Below the pieces are notes generated by a model. That model did not search any database, was not told the DNA's origin, and saw only the letters and a list, made by a program, of their open reading frames with translations. Positions 21,819 through 28,664 of a stretch of 37,412 nucleotides of DNA are shown here, piece by piece. Positions within the stretch are counted from its first letter, which is position 1. Each line of letters begins with the position of its first letter. The position numbers and the translations under genes were made by a program. Source of the stretch: a virus; IMG/VR virus record IMGVR_UViG_3300025891_000006, positions 1-37,412 of that record. One strand, given 5' to 3'.

Positions 21819-22031
21819 ATGGGAAGAAAAGCATACCCACTAAAAAACCTTTCTGTTGCTGGCATGAAAAGAAGATTATCTAAAACAGTTATCCCCAATT
21901 GTTTTGCGGCGTGCAACTGTGATGACGAGTGTTTGAGAGTACATTGTGATTGCGGACATTCGCACTTTGACAATCTCGATTGCATCAAATGCGGATTTTG
22001 CTACTTAAATAACTTGATAAGTAAACCATAA
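21819..22031 (+). CDS. Cys-rich small protein, last gene of the early operon
   Basis: 70 aa from ATG 21819 with GGGAGAAAT upstream. The second half is dense in Cys and His: NCFAACNCDDECLRVHCDCG, then HSHFDNLDCIKCGFCYL, enough for two zinc sites. The basic N-terminus (MGRKAYPLKNLSVAGMKRR) may contact nucleic acid. Its stop overlaps the first base pairs of the strong terminator. Confidence 0.6.
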   Translation: MGRKAYPLKNLSVAGMKRRLSKTVIPNCFAACNCDDECLRVHCDCGHSHFDNLDCIKCGFCYLNNLISKP

Positions 22032-22068
22032 TAACAAAGCCCCGCCGTAATAGCGGGGCTTTGTTATT
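22030..22068. terminator. Strong bidirectional Rho-independent terminator
   Basis: AATAACAAAGCCCCGC (22030-22045) is perfectly complementary to GCGGGGCTTTGTTATT (22053-22068): a 16-bp stem with a GC-rich core, a 7-nt loop, and A/T-rich flanks that give a T tract on either strand. It separates the plus-strand early operon from the convergent minus-strand genes. Confidence 0.9.
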
Positions 22069-22070
22069 AT

Positions 22071-22268
22071 TTATTCTTCCGTCCATCCTGCCTGTTTCTT
22101 AATCCATGTTATTGCTTGATGCTCTTTATCGAATAGTGGCATATTCATGTTTAGTTCATAAGGTTGCCCCAAAAAGCTGGTTTCAAACGCATATTTCCCT
22201 ATCCCTAACAGCTTTAATTTTGCGGTTTGGACAACTTCTAAATCATGTTTTCTTGCGTATATTTTCAT
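22071..22268 (-). CDS. Small protein, last gene of the minus-strand operon
   Basis: 65 aa from ATG 22268, overlapping the stop of the upstream RHH gene as ATGA. It begins MKIYARKHDLEVVQTAKLKL and ends ITWIKKQAGWTEE. The mix of short strands and helices suggests a small alpha/beta fold. No family recognised. It ends 3 nt from the bidirectional terminator. Confidence 0.65.
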   Translation of the reverse strand: MKIYARKHDLEVVQTAKLKLLGIGKYAFETSFLGQPYELNMNMPLFDKEHQAITWIKKQAGWTEE

Positions 22269-22429
22269 TTTAATTGCTCCTCCCCTTCATCGTGTTTCGC
22301 TATGTGCGCTATCAGCGCCTCCTCGATCACCAACCGCTTCGGCTTGTCAGTCTCTCTGGCAATGCGCTCGATGGCGGCGTAGACGGCGGGGTCGAAGTCA
22401 ATGGAGTTGCGGATTTTTGGCGTGGCCAT
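22265..22429 (-). CDS. Ribbon-helix-helix (CopG/Arc-like) DNA-binding protein
   Basis: 54 aa from ATG 22429, with AAGGAGTG 7 nt upstream on the minus strand. The sequence KIRNSIDFDPAVYAAIERIA is the ribbon and first helix of an RHH protein, followed by RETDKPKRLVIEEALIAH as the second helix, so a dimeric DNA-binding repressor is expected. A small RHH gene inside a leftward operon opposite the early genes is the best candidate for a regulator of the divergent promoters at 23232-23268. Confidence 0.8.
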   Translation of the reverse strand: MATPKIRNSIDFDPAVYAAIERIARETDKPKRLVIEEALIAHIAKHDEGEEQLK

Positions 22430-22441
22430 GTTAATCACTCC

Positions 22442-22612
22442 TTACTTTTTATATGGTATATTTTCTTCCTCGCCTGCAATGATGCTGAAATTTGCTTTAA
22501 GAAATTGGTGCGTTTCATGCTTTTGGTATTCGCGTATTAGGTCTATTGCGGATTTGCGGCTGGCTGTGCTTGCTTCTGCTTTCCCGTCTTTCAGTATGTA
22601 ATATCTTGTCAT
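22442..22612 (-). CDS. 56-aa protein of unknown function
   Basis: ATG 22612 lies 6 nt after AAGGAGGAA on the minus strand and the frame runs to TAA at 22442. Sequence MTRYYILKDGKAEASTASRK, then SAIDLIREYQKHETHQFLKA: a short strand pair followed by helices. It is a member of the five-gene minus-strand operon. No family recognised. Confidence 0.65.
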   Translation of the reverse strand: MTRYYILKDGKAEASTASRKSAIDLIREYQKHETHQFLKANFSIIAGEEENIPYKK

Positions 22613-22624
22613 GTCAATTCCTCC

Positions 22625-22819
22625 TTATTCTTCGGGTGTGGCATCATCGGGGGAGAAACAAAGGGACCATCCGCCTGACTTGCCGAAAAACCGCTGTGTT
22701 ACCTCACTCCATCCAGTGACTTCGACCACGGACCCTGCTGGTATCATCTTGCTGTTGTTGGCGTAGTTGGTGAATCCTGGGCGGGCTACTGTCAGCGTTG
22801 CTTTCATGCCTGCGTACAT
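22625..22819 (-). CDS. Small beta-barrel-like protein
   Basis: 64 aa from ATG 22819 with AAGGAAGGAG 9 nt upstream; a TTG at 22825 is also in frame. It has alternating apolar residues and a turn-rich core (KATLTVARPGFTNYANNSKM, IPAGSVVEVTGWSEV, WSLCFSPDDATPEE), which suggests a small SH3-like barrel. Function unknown. Confidence 0.65.
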   Translation of the reverse strand: MYAGMKATLTVARPGFTNYANNSKMIPAGSVVEVTGWSEVTQRFFGKSGGWSLCFSPDDATPEE

Positions 22820-22873
22820 TGTCAATCTCTCCTTCCTTTGCCGGGGATACCGCCCCGGCTCGGTTGTGGGTGG

Positions 22874-23122
22874 TTATTTTGGCAGTGGCTCTATTAAACT
22901 TATATCCAAGCTTCCTCCGGTAAGTAGGTGCCTTTTGTCCTTTCGATAGTTTCCGACCGAGTCATAAATCATGGCGTTGACTTGCTCCATTAGATGCCAT
23001 GACTTTTTCCACATTTTTTCTCTTTCGGGTGAGTTGCCAAGGTTTGCATATCTTGCATCAATTTCTCTTTTTTGCTTTTCAAGGGTTAGGATTTGGATAT
23101 CCCCTGTGCTTAAGTTTGTCAT
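22874..23122 (-). CDS. First gene of the minus-strand operon, helical protein
   Basis: 82 aa from ATG 23122, 6 nt after AAAGGATG; in-frame upstream starts at 23131 and beyond (open to 23191) are possible. Sequence LSTGDIQILTLEKQKREIDA and KMWKKSWHLMEQVNAMIYDS is helical, with a basic middle. No HTH can be seen, so it is not an obvious repressor. It lies downstream of the minus-strand promoter and an inverted repeat in its leader. Confidence 0.6.
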   Translation of the reverse strand: MTNLSTGDIQILTLEKQKREIDARYANLGNSPEREKMWKKSWHLMEQVNAMIYDSVGNYRKDKRHLLTGGSLDISLIEPLPK

Positions 23123-23201
23123 TTTAATCATCCTTTCGTTTTCGGCTTGCGCCGTTTCTTTATCTACCCTTATCATATACCAACCAACCAATGTGTATAT
23201 G

Positions 23202-23213
23202 GGACTTTAGTCC
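23202..23213. repeat. Inverted repeat GGACT-TT-AGTCC
   Basis: A 5+5 bp dyad with a 2-bp centre in the leader of the minus-strand operon, just downstream of its promoter. The size and position fit an operator half-site pair for a small dimeric repressor such as the RHH protein encoded in the same operon. Chance occurrence cannot be excluded. Confidence 0.35.
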
Positions 23214-23231
23214 TATCTTTTGCGAAATATA

Positions 23232-23261
23232 AATATATATTGCAATTTGCGGAAACATCAA
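23232..23261 (-). promoter_or_regulatory. Leftward promoter for the minus-strand operon
   Basis: On the minus strand TTGATG (plus 23256-23261), an 18-nt spacer, and TATATT (plus 23232-23237; 5 of 6 to TATAAT). It overlaps the rightward promoter, so the two would compete for polymerase. Confidence 0.5.
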
Positions 23262-23268
23262 TTACAAT
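23240..23268 (+). promoter_or_regulatory. Rightward promoter for the late structural operon
   Basis: TTGCAA (23240-23245), a 17-nt spacer and TACAAT (23263-23268, 5 of 6 to consensus). It is the only good promoter before terS. A direct repeat, TTTGCGAAA / TTTGCGGAAA, brackets its -35 region (23219-23227 and 23246-23255) and may bind a regulator. Confidence 0.55.
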
Positions 23269-23512
23269 AGGCTTAATGGAACAAGATATGTCACTCAGCA
23301 GCTTTGGGCGCTAACACGCTCCCCTGCCCAGTGAATCGGAGAGTCATGGCGGGCGCTGTGGCTCTTTCTCTATTTGTAGGCCGAAGGCTGAGCGCAGCGA
23401 GTAACCATAAAGTCCACGTAAATCTATCGCAGGATATACGGGTATAAACCCTCACACGTCTACATCGTAGGCAGCGACAGGGGCGGGAGTCGGAGAGGGT
23501 AGGGGAGGGAGA
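23269..23512 (+). other. Long leader before the terminase genes; possible packaging site
   Basis: About 240 bases between the late promoter and the first late gene. The stretch 23281-23420 is GC-rich with short self-complementary pieces (CGCTG and CAGCG; GCC-GAA-GGC), so it may be structured. Two tiny frames exist: 12 codons from 23277, and 33 codons from ATG 23346 to 23447 after CGGAGAG; neither is convincing. Terminase recognition sites (pac or cos) often lie next to terS, which makes this a candidate, without direct evidence. Confidence 0.35.
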
Positions 23513-23836
23513 ATGGCGGCAATGCGGATACCAGAATCCTCGATTCAAACATTTTTGGAACGATGGAACGCAGGGGATACAATAGCACATATTTGCGCGA
23601 TTACGGGACATGACACGGAAACATTTAGGCGCTGGCGGGTTGTATCCGATAACGCGATTAGCATGCGCGATAATCAACTGATACGCATCCGGGCGCGGGC
23701 GATACAAGGGGGAGGGCAACATGGCAAGCGACAAACTGACGGCAAAACAGCGGCTATTTGTCGCGGAGTACATCGTGGACCTCAACGGCACGCAGGCGGC
23801 TATTCGGGCGGGGTACAGCCCCAAGACAGCGAATGA
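23513..23836 (+). CDS. Small HTH-like protein overlapping terS
   Basis: 107 aa from ATG 23513, 5 nt after GGGGAGGGAG. The first ~65 residues read as a real domain (IQTFLERWNAGDTIAHICAI, TGHDTETFRRWRVVSDNAI), HTH-like. The last ~38 residues overlap terS out of frame and are Gly/Gln/His-rich, so they may be tolerated rather than conserved. It could be an auxiliary DNA-binding part of the packaging machine, or a piece joined to TerS by frameshifting. Confidence is moderate because of the overlap. Confidence 0.5.
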   Translation: MAAMRIPESSIQTFLERWNAGDTIAHICAITGHDTETFRRWRVVSDNAISMRDNQLIRIRARAIQGGGQHGKRQTDGKTAAICRGVHRGPQRHAGGYSGGVQPQDSE

Positions 23837-24314
23837 GCAGGCGTCTCGATTGTTAGCAGATGTTAATATCCAAACCGAGCTCACGGCGGCCATGGACAAG
23901 CGGGCTGCGCGCACTGACATAACGGCAGACAACGTATTGCAGGAGCTCTGGTCAATCGCCAAGGATGACCTGAAAAACTATCTGGCGTTCCGGACGGAAA
24001 ACACGGTGATTGGGCATGACGCCCTCGGGAACCCGCTTAGCGAATACCGCACAATCGCTGATATAAAGGACAGTTCGACGATCGACACTAAGAACATATC
24101 GGAAATATCAATCGGCAAGGATGGCCAGTTTAAGTTTAAACTCTACTGCCGTGACACTGCATTGGTACAGGTAGGCAAACATCTTGGCATGTTCGTGGAC
24201 CGGTCGGAAGCGAACGTGAATTTGCAGGGTGAGATCACAGTCAAGGACCCGGCCGACGTAGAAAAGCGAATTTCTGAGCTTATGGCTCGTAAAATATCCA
24301 ACCCTTCAAAATAA
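23721..24314 (+). CDS. terS: Terminase small subunit
   Basis: 197 aa from ATG 23721 with GGGGGAGGG 4 nt upstream. LTAKQRLFVAEYIVDLNGTQ, then AAIRAGYSPKTANEQASRLL, is the N-terminal HTH of the Terminase_2 family (PF03592), which binds the packaging site. TADNVLQELWSIAKDDLKNY and the later QVGKHLGMF are also typical of the family. The C-terminal 30 residues (VKDPADVEKRISELMAR) would form the oligomer contact or the TerL interface. First clear late gene. Confidence 0.92.
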   Translation: MASDKLTAKQRLFVAEYIVDLNGTQAAIRAGYSPKTANEQASRLLADVNIQTELTAAMDKRAARTDITADNVLQELWSIAKDDLKNYLAFRTENTVIGHDALGNPLSEYRTIADIKDSSTIDTKNISEISIGKDGQFKFKLYCRDTALVQVGKHLGMFVDRSEANVNLQGEITVKDPADVEKRISELMARKISNPSK

Positions 24315-24402
24315 TGGTAAAACAAGAATGTTGAATTATCAGGCTTGAATGCGGTTTACTAATCGGGCTGAGACTGAAAGATGTTTCCAATTGGAGAAAA
24401 AC

Positions 24403-25059
24403 ATGCTAACGGAGAAAGAAAACCTCGAGTTAATGAAGCTGTTGGAGTGGCAGTCATGGAGTCAAAACCCTTCGGCGTGGATAGATGATTGTTTGGTGAC
24501 GAGGGACGAAGCCGACGAGGGCAAGATCAAGCCATTTCCGAAAAAGGATTATCTGTACCTGGTGGATCAGCGATTTGTGGAAGAACCAATCCTTGCTATA
24601 CCAAAGAGCCGGCGCATGATTATCACGTGGAGACTGCTGGCATTACACTTGTGGCATGGAATATATAATTCTAACCAAGTCATATTCGTGCAAAGCAAAA
24701 TAGGTGAGGATTCTGCATATCTGCTTGGTGAGGACCGCATGATGTTTCTGTATTCACATTTGCCGGCCGGCTATCCGTGGCCGAAATTGACGCGAAAGCT
24801 CAAAGACAATTCAGGCAAAGGGTATGAAACAGTACAGTTCGACAACGGGACAAGTTATTATGCTGTGTCCGAGGGCGCAGACCAACTGAGACAGTACACG
24901 GCCAGCAGAGTATATTGCACAGAGATGGCCTTTTGGGAAAAAGCAGAGGCAACATGGAACGCACTACTCCCAACAATTCAAGGCGGGGGCAAGATTTGCA
25001 TAGATAGCAGCGCAGAGCCCGGATTCTTTTTCCGGGAACTGCTGGGGATGTGTCAATAG
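24403..25059 (+). CDS. terL: Terminase large subunit, ATPase half (ends at in-frame TAG)
   Basis: 218 aa from ATG 24403 (TTGGAG 7 nt upstream); the frame is open from another ATG at 24349. The ATPase part of TerL is complete: Walker A-type AIPKSRRMIITW at about 65-76, QVIFVQSK, the Walker B region VYCTEMAFWEKAE at about 170-182 (TE in place of the usual DE), and the coupling motif ICIDSSAEPG at about 198-207. The frame stops at TAG 25057-25059, exactly between ATPase and nuclease domains, and continues in the same frame in the next entry. TAG followed by ATG could allow reinitiation. Confidence 0.85.
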   Translation: MLTEKENLELMKLLEWQSWSQNPSAWIDDCLVTRDEADEGKIKPFPKKDYLYLVDQRFVEEPILAIPKSRRMIITWRLLALHLWHGIYNSNQVIFVQSKIGEDSAYLLGEDRMMFLYSHLPAGYPWPKLTRKLKDNSGKGYETVQFDNGTSYYAVSEGADQLRQYTASRVYCTEMAFWEKAEATWNALLPTIQGGGKICIDSSAEPGFFFRELLGMCQ

Positions 25060-25863
25060 ATGGAGGGTATCACCGAGTTCAAACGTAACGGCATCCACGT
25101 GATGCGGATTCATTACACGGCAGACCCCGATAAGCGCACGGCTGAATGGATGGCAGGAGCCAAGATAGGCATGACGTTGCAGGGATGGAAAAAGGAAATG
25201 GAGATAGACCCGACGATCAAGCTTGGTAAAGCCTGGTACCCTGAGTTCCGCTATGATTTCCACGTGGCCAAAGAGCCACTCACCCCGATATACGGCAGGC
25301 CCATGGTATCAGGCTGGGACTACGGGCTCACGCCCGCCACGCTGTTCGGACAGACCACCGCCAAAGCGCAACTGTGCATCCTGTACCCGGAGCTTCAGTC
25401 CTTCGACCACGGGATACTAGCGCATGGCAGAGTCGTCAAAAGTGAGATGGCGACATACTTCCCCGGGTACACGTTCACGCACTTCGGGGATCCGGCGGGG
25501 AACCAAAGAGCGCAGACGGACGAGAAGACCGCGAACCAGATACTTCGGGACGAGCACGGCATTACGGTACTACCCGGGCCAGTGTCGTTTGAGACACGCG
25601 ACAACGCCATACGCAAGCTACTGACCATGACCACGCCTGATGGCCAGCCCATGCTACTGATAGACCCACGCGATTCATGGCTGATTGGGGCATTTACAGG
25701 CGGATACCACCGTAAGGAAGTAGCAGGCAGATTCCTCGAAGACCCGGAGAAGAACGAGTACAGCCATATCATGGATTGTCTGGGCTACATTGCGTCGATG
25801 GTTTACACCGTGGTTGAGAGGCCCAAGCGTAACGGACCAGCACCGAAGAGAGGAGCGATTTAG
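25060..25863 (+). CDS. terL: Terminase large subunit, nuclease half
   Basis: 267 aa counted from ATG 25060, the codon directly after the TAG. It begins with the linker typical of TerL (NGIHVMRIHYTADPDKRTAE), then the RNase H-like nuclease with its acidic residues: VSGWDYGLTPA (first Asp), HFGDPAGNQ (second) and NEYSHIMDCLGYI (third). The domain cuts the concatemer during headful or site-specific packaging. No strong ribosome binding site precedes ATG 25060 (only GGGGA about 11 nt upstream), so efficient expression would need readthrough or coupled restart. Confidence 0.85.
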   Translation: MEGITEFKRNGIHVMRIHYTADPDKRTAEWMAGAKIGMTLQGWKKEMEIDPTIKLGKAWYPEFRYDFHVAKEPLTPIYGRPMVSGWDYGLTPATLFGQTTAKAQLCILYPELQSFDHGILAHGRVVKSEMATYFPGYTFTHFGDPAGNQRAQTDEKTANQILRDEHGITVLPGPVSFETRDNAIRKLLTMTTPDGQPMLLIDPRDSWLIGAFTGGYHRKEVAGRFLEDPEKNEYSHIMDCLGYIASMVYTVVERPKRNGPAPKRGAI

Positions 25864-26001
25864 ATGATATATTTGGGAGAATTTTGGGTATGCCCTGATT
25901 GCGGAGAGACGCATCCCTACGCTATTTGTACTAAGCCTGCATGCAAGTGTGGGTTTGTTGGCAATGCAATATCAAGAATGGACGAGGTAACGCATGAGTA
26001 G
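25864..26001 (+). CDS. 45-aa zinc-ribbon-like protein between terL and portal
   Basis: ATG 25864 directly follows the terL stop and the TAG at 25999-26001 overlaps the portal gene start by 8 bases. VCPDCGETH and PACKCG give C-x2-C ... C-x-C. No strong ribosome binding site is visible, so expression would depend on coupling to terL. Function unknown. Confidence 0.5.
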   Translation: MIYLGEFWVCPDCGETHPYAICTKPACKCGFVGNAISRMDEVTHE

Positions 26002-28171
26002 TGCAACAGAGCGCCGCGACCGCATAGAGAAGCAGGTAATAGCCAAGCGGGACAAGGCACGCGACCACAAGTCTGCAAACATCGCGCCAAAGGATAAGGA
26101 GCGGCTGCAGCGCTTTCGTTCGTCTAAGGAGTATTACGAGGGCAAGCTTCCGAACCTGACGCAATACTCAATGAGCGACACGTCCGTAATGAGTGCTACT
26201 GAGCGCATGACGGCGCAAATAATGAAGATGCTGTTTGGCAACGCTGACATCGGGAGCATGAAGGGACGGAACGCTGAGGACGACGCCAACGCCGATACGA
26301 TGCAGCAGTTCTGCAACTGGCAGATAGAGTACCCAAACAAAGGCTATCAGAAGTTCTACTGGTGGATTAAAGAATGTCTGTACCAGTTGTACTCCGTGGT
26401 CATAGTCACGCAGAAGCGCGAATACACCGAAGTTGAAGAAGAGAAGATCGTGCCTGCCGGACAGGAAGAAGAGTTCATGCGGCAGACTAAAGAAAACAAC
26501 GTCGAAATACTTGGGGCAACAGTCGAAACTAACCCAGAGACGGGGGAACAGTTCGAACGAGTGCAAGTCAAGTATATGAAGCTGACCGCTAACTATCCTT
26601 TGATAGAGAACGTACCGACCGAGGAGTTAATCTGGACTCCCGGCGCGAATACATTTGCAGAATGTGAACTTGTTGGGCGCCGGAAACAGGTCACGATTGA
26701 TTCACTCGTTCGCAACATCCGCAAGAAGCAGAAAGACGGTACTTATACCGGAATGTATGATAAGGCGAAGGTCATGGAGATAGTGGAGAGCGGCGCATCT
26801 TCGTCAAACTCCGACAATTCCAACGACAACATAGATTCGACACGGCAGGGATTCGCGGGCGACGACAGTTACGACCTCGAAGACCCGAACCGCAAGATAT
26901 GGATAACGGAGAGCTACGTCAAAGCCGACATCAACGGAGATCATAAACTTGAAGACTGCATCATGACCGTGACCGACGAGGGCAACACGTTTATCAGGTA
27001 CGAAGAGAACGAGGACGGCTTTCCGTTCTGCGTTATCTCGCCTGTGTTCGACCCGTTCCGCATCGTGCCTGACGTGTCAGGGATTGACGCTCTGGGACAG
27101 TGGCAGGATTTACTGACAGCGATTATTCGATTGACGGTGCAGAACCTGGCGCTGAACAACAACCCGCAACTGATTGTTCAATCGGCGGCATTCGTAGACT
27201 TTAACCAAGTGCTGGACAGTGAGCAGTTCTTGGAAACCAATGGTATCGCAAGCGACGTAATGAAACCTGTCGCACAAATCCCGCTTGCTCCGTACACTCT
27301 GCAGTTGATTGAGATGATCAAGGGCTGGGGCGAAGAAGCCAGCAACATCAACCGCTACAACCAAGGCATGGATTCAAAGAGCCTTAACAAAACTGCAACT
27401 GGCATTACGGCGCTGATCAACCAAGGCGGGCAGGCCATGGAACTGATCATGCGCAACATTGCCGAAACCGGCATGAAAGACCTGTTCATGCGCATGGTTT
27501 TTCTCAATCAAAAGTACGTCGACCAAGAGCAGGTAGTCCGGCTGACGAACAAAGACCTGCAGGTCAACAAGGACAATCTCAAGGGCGACTTTGACTATGT
27601 TGTCAATGCCGGCATGGGCGCAGGGGCAAAAGAAACGGACATTGCCAATATCTCCGGCGTGATTCAAGAGATGCCGACGCTAATGCAGGCAGGGCTTGCA
27701 ACGCTTAAGAACGCCTACAACGCCTACAAGAAGAAACTGGAACTAATCGGCATGCGCAACACCGACGATTATGTAACCGACCCCGAGGCAGCGCAACAGC
27801 AGCCACAGCCACAAGGGGCACAGGGACAGCCGCAGGCCCCCGAGAAGGACAATATAAGCGCCAACATCAAAGACGCTCCGGACGAAATCCAAGCGCAGTT
27901 CTGGGCTAAGCAGGGGTTCCAGTCAGACCCGTCGATGTTCGCAAAGCAGAAAGCCGAACAGATGGAACAATCCCGCGTCGACCAAGAGCAGAAAGCGTTA
28001 TACGGCGCAGGCAAGGAAGTTATCGCAAAGCACTTAAGCCCCGAATCAATCACGTTAGGAGGCCCTTTGAATGGACAAGGTGGACCGAATGGCATTGGCC
28101 CCGCAAGTAATGGAAGTAATAAAGGATATCCAACTGGAAATCAACAAGGACCTGCTCAAAATGTTGTCTGA
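25994..28171 (+). CDS. Portal protein (P22/SU10-like podovirus type)
   Basis: 725 aa, the large size seen in P22/SU10-like portals. Family-typical stretches: RFRSSKEYYEGKLPNLT, the central DPFRIVPDVSGIDALGQW, QDLLTAIIRLTVQNLALNNN and INRYNQGMDSKSLNKTATGI. Residues about 595-725 are Gln/Pro/Gly-rich with a helical part, probably the barrel or tail-proximal region facing the head interior. The dodecameric ring at one vertex takes DNA from TerL and docks the adaptor proteins encoded further on. The last 101 bases also encode the start of the next gene in another frame. Confidence 0.92.
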   Translation: MSSATERRDRIEKQVIAKRDKARDHKSANIAPKDKERLQRFRSSKEYYEGKLPNLTQYSMSDTSVMSATERMTAQIMKMLFGNADIGSMKGRNAEDDANADTMQQFCNWQIEYPNKGYQKFYWWIKECLYQLYSVVIVTQKREYTEVEEEKIVPAGQEEEFMRQTKENNVEILGATVETNPETGEQFERVQVKYMKLTANYPLIENVPTEELIWTPGANTFAECELVGRRKQVTIDSLVRNIRKKQKDGTYTGMYDKAKVMEIVESGASSSNSDNSNDNIDSTRQGFAGDDSYDLEDPNRKIWITESYVKADINGDHKLEDCIMTVTDEGNTFIRYEENEDGFPFCVISPVFDPFRIVPDVSGIDALGQWQDLLTAIIRLTVQNLALNNNPQLIVQSAAFVDFNQVLDSEQFLETNGIASDVMKPVAQIPLAPYTLQLIEMIKGWGEEASNINRYNQGMDSKSLNKTATGITALINQGGQAMELIMRNIAETGMKDLFMRMVFLNQKYVDQEQVVRLTNKDLQVNKDNLKGDFDYVVNAGMGAGAKETDIANISGVIQEMPTLMQAGLATLKNAYNAYKKKLELIGMRNTDDYVTDPEAAQQQPQPQGAQGQPQAPEKDNISANIKDAPDEIQAQFWAKQGFQSDPSMFAKQKAEQMEQSRVDQEQKALYGAGKEVIAKHLSPESITLGGPLNGQGGPNGIGPASNGSNKGYPTGNQQGPAQNVV

Positions 28172-28280
28172 GAGTCCTGACAAGGCCGTGAGCGCACACT
28201 ACGAATATCTGGCGCTGAACCGCATTGTCGGCAAGATTCAGCAAGATATCAACGCAGGCAAGAGGGAGGAACGGAAATGA
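28071..28280 (+). CDS. Small helical protein overlapping the portal 3' end
   Basis: 69 aa from ATG 28071, 7 nt after TTAGGAGG, a strong site located inside the portal gene. It is wholly helical (ALAPQVMEVIKDIQLEINKD, LLKMLSESPDKAVSAHYEYL), with a basic tail. 101 bases overlap the portal frame. It lies where many podoviruses keep a small virion or assembly factor. The strong internal ribosome binding site makes translation likely. Confidence 0.7.
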   Translation: MDKVDRMALAPQVMEVIKDIQLEINKDLLKMLSESPDKAVSAHYEYLALNRIVGKIQQDINAGKREERK

Positions 28281-28381
28281 AGAAGCCGGACAAGAAAGAA
28301 GCAAAGTTCCCCGACAAGAAGATGACGCCAATGGCAATGATGAAAATGATGCCGAAGATGCCGAAGATGAAAAAGAAATGA
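28277..28381 (+). CDS. 34-aa Lys/Met-rich peptide
   Basis: ATG 28277 (ATGA overlap) has GGGAGGAACG 3-6 nt upstream and ends at TGA 28381, which overlaps the next ATG. Composition is extreme: a Lys/Asp start (MKKPDKKEAKFPDKK) and then mainly Met, Pro and Lys (MAMMKMMPKMPKMKKK). It may bind nucleic acid or the acidic scaffold. Reality is supported only by the start signal and the overlaps. Confidence 0.4.
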   Translation: MKKPDKKEAKFPDKKMTPMAMMKMMPKMPKMKKK

Positions 28382-28572
28382 CCGGACGAGTAACGGACTG
28401 GTCCGTCGACAAGGGCTATGGGACCATCACCGGCGAAGACGGCCGCAAATACTTCTGCCATGGCAGTGCTATACAGTCTCAGTCGTTCTCGCTGGACGTA
28501 GGCGACGACGTGACCTTCACGCCATCTGAGTCGAAGCGGGGCAAGACGGCGACGCTGGTGGCGAAGAAATAA
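28378..28572 (+). CDS. Cold-shock-domain protein
   Basis: 64 aa from ATG 28378 (ATGA overlap; the frame is open to 28225). VTDWSVDKGYGTITGEDGRK contains the RNP1-like KGYGTI and YFCHGSAI the RNP2-like region of CspA-type cold-shock domains, with DVGDDVTFTPSESKRGKTA as the last strands. Such proteins bind single-stranded RNA or DNA. Its place between the portal and scaffold genes is unusual, since most phage Csp-like proteins are early. It may act on late mRNA structure, such as the hairpin before the scaffold gene. Confidence 0.8.
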   Translation: MTGRVTDWSVDKGYGTITGEDGRKYFCHGSAIQSQSFSLDVGDDVTFTPSESKRGKTATLVAKK

Positions 28573-28628
28573 CCCCTTGAAATAGTTCCCCTTGCCGTGG
28601 CGGTAATCAGCGGCATAAAAATAAAGAA

Positions 28629-28660
28629 GCAGGTGGCGGCTATACAGCCTGCGAAGGAGC
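28629..28660 (+). promoter_or_regulatory. Hairpin adjoining the scaffold ribosome binding site
   Basis: GCAGG can pair with CCTGC, or GCA/GGCT with AGCC/TGC around an ATAC loop (28629-28652). The stem ends exactly where GAAGGAGC begins (28653-28660), 4 nt before the scaffold ATG. Such a stem may set how strongly the scaffold is translated. The rest of the 28573-28664 gap shows nothing clear. Confidence 0.35.
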
Positions 28661-28664
28661 AAAC

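Noticed and set aside
25057-25059. Genome-wide reassignment of TAG to an amino acid
   Set aside because: At least ten other genes (helicase, rusA, scaffold, nozzle and others) end naturally in TAG, often inside TAGGAGG, and show no continued similarity past it.
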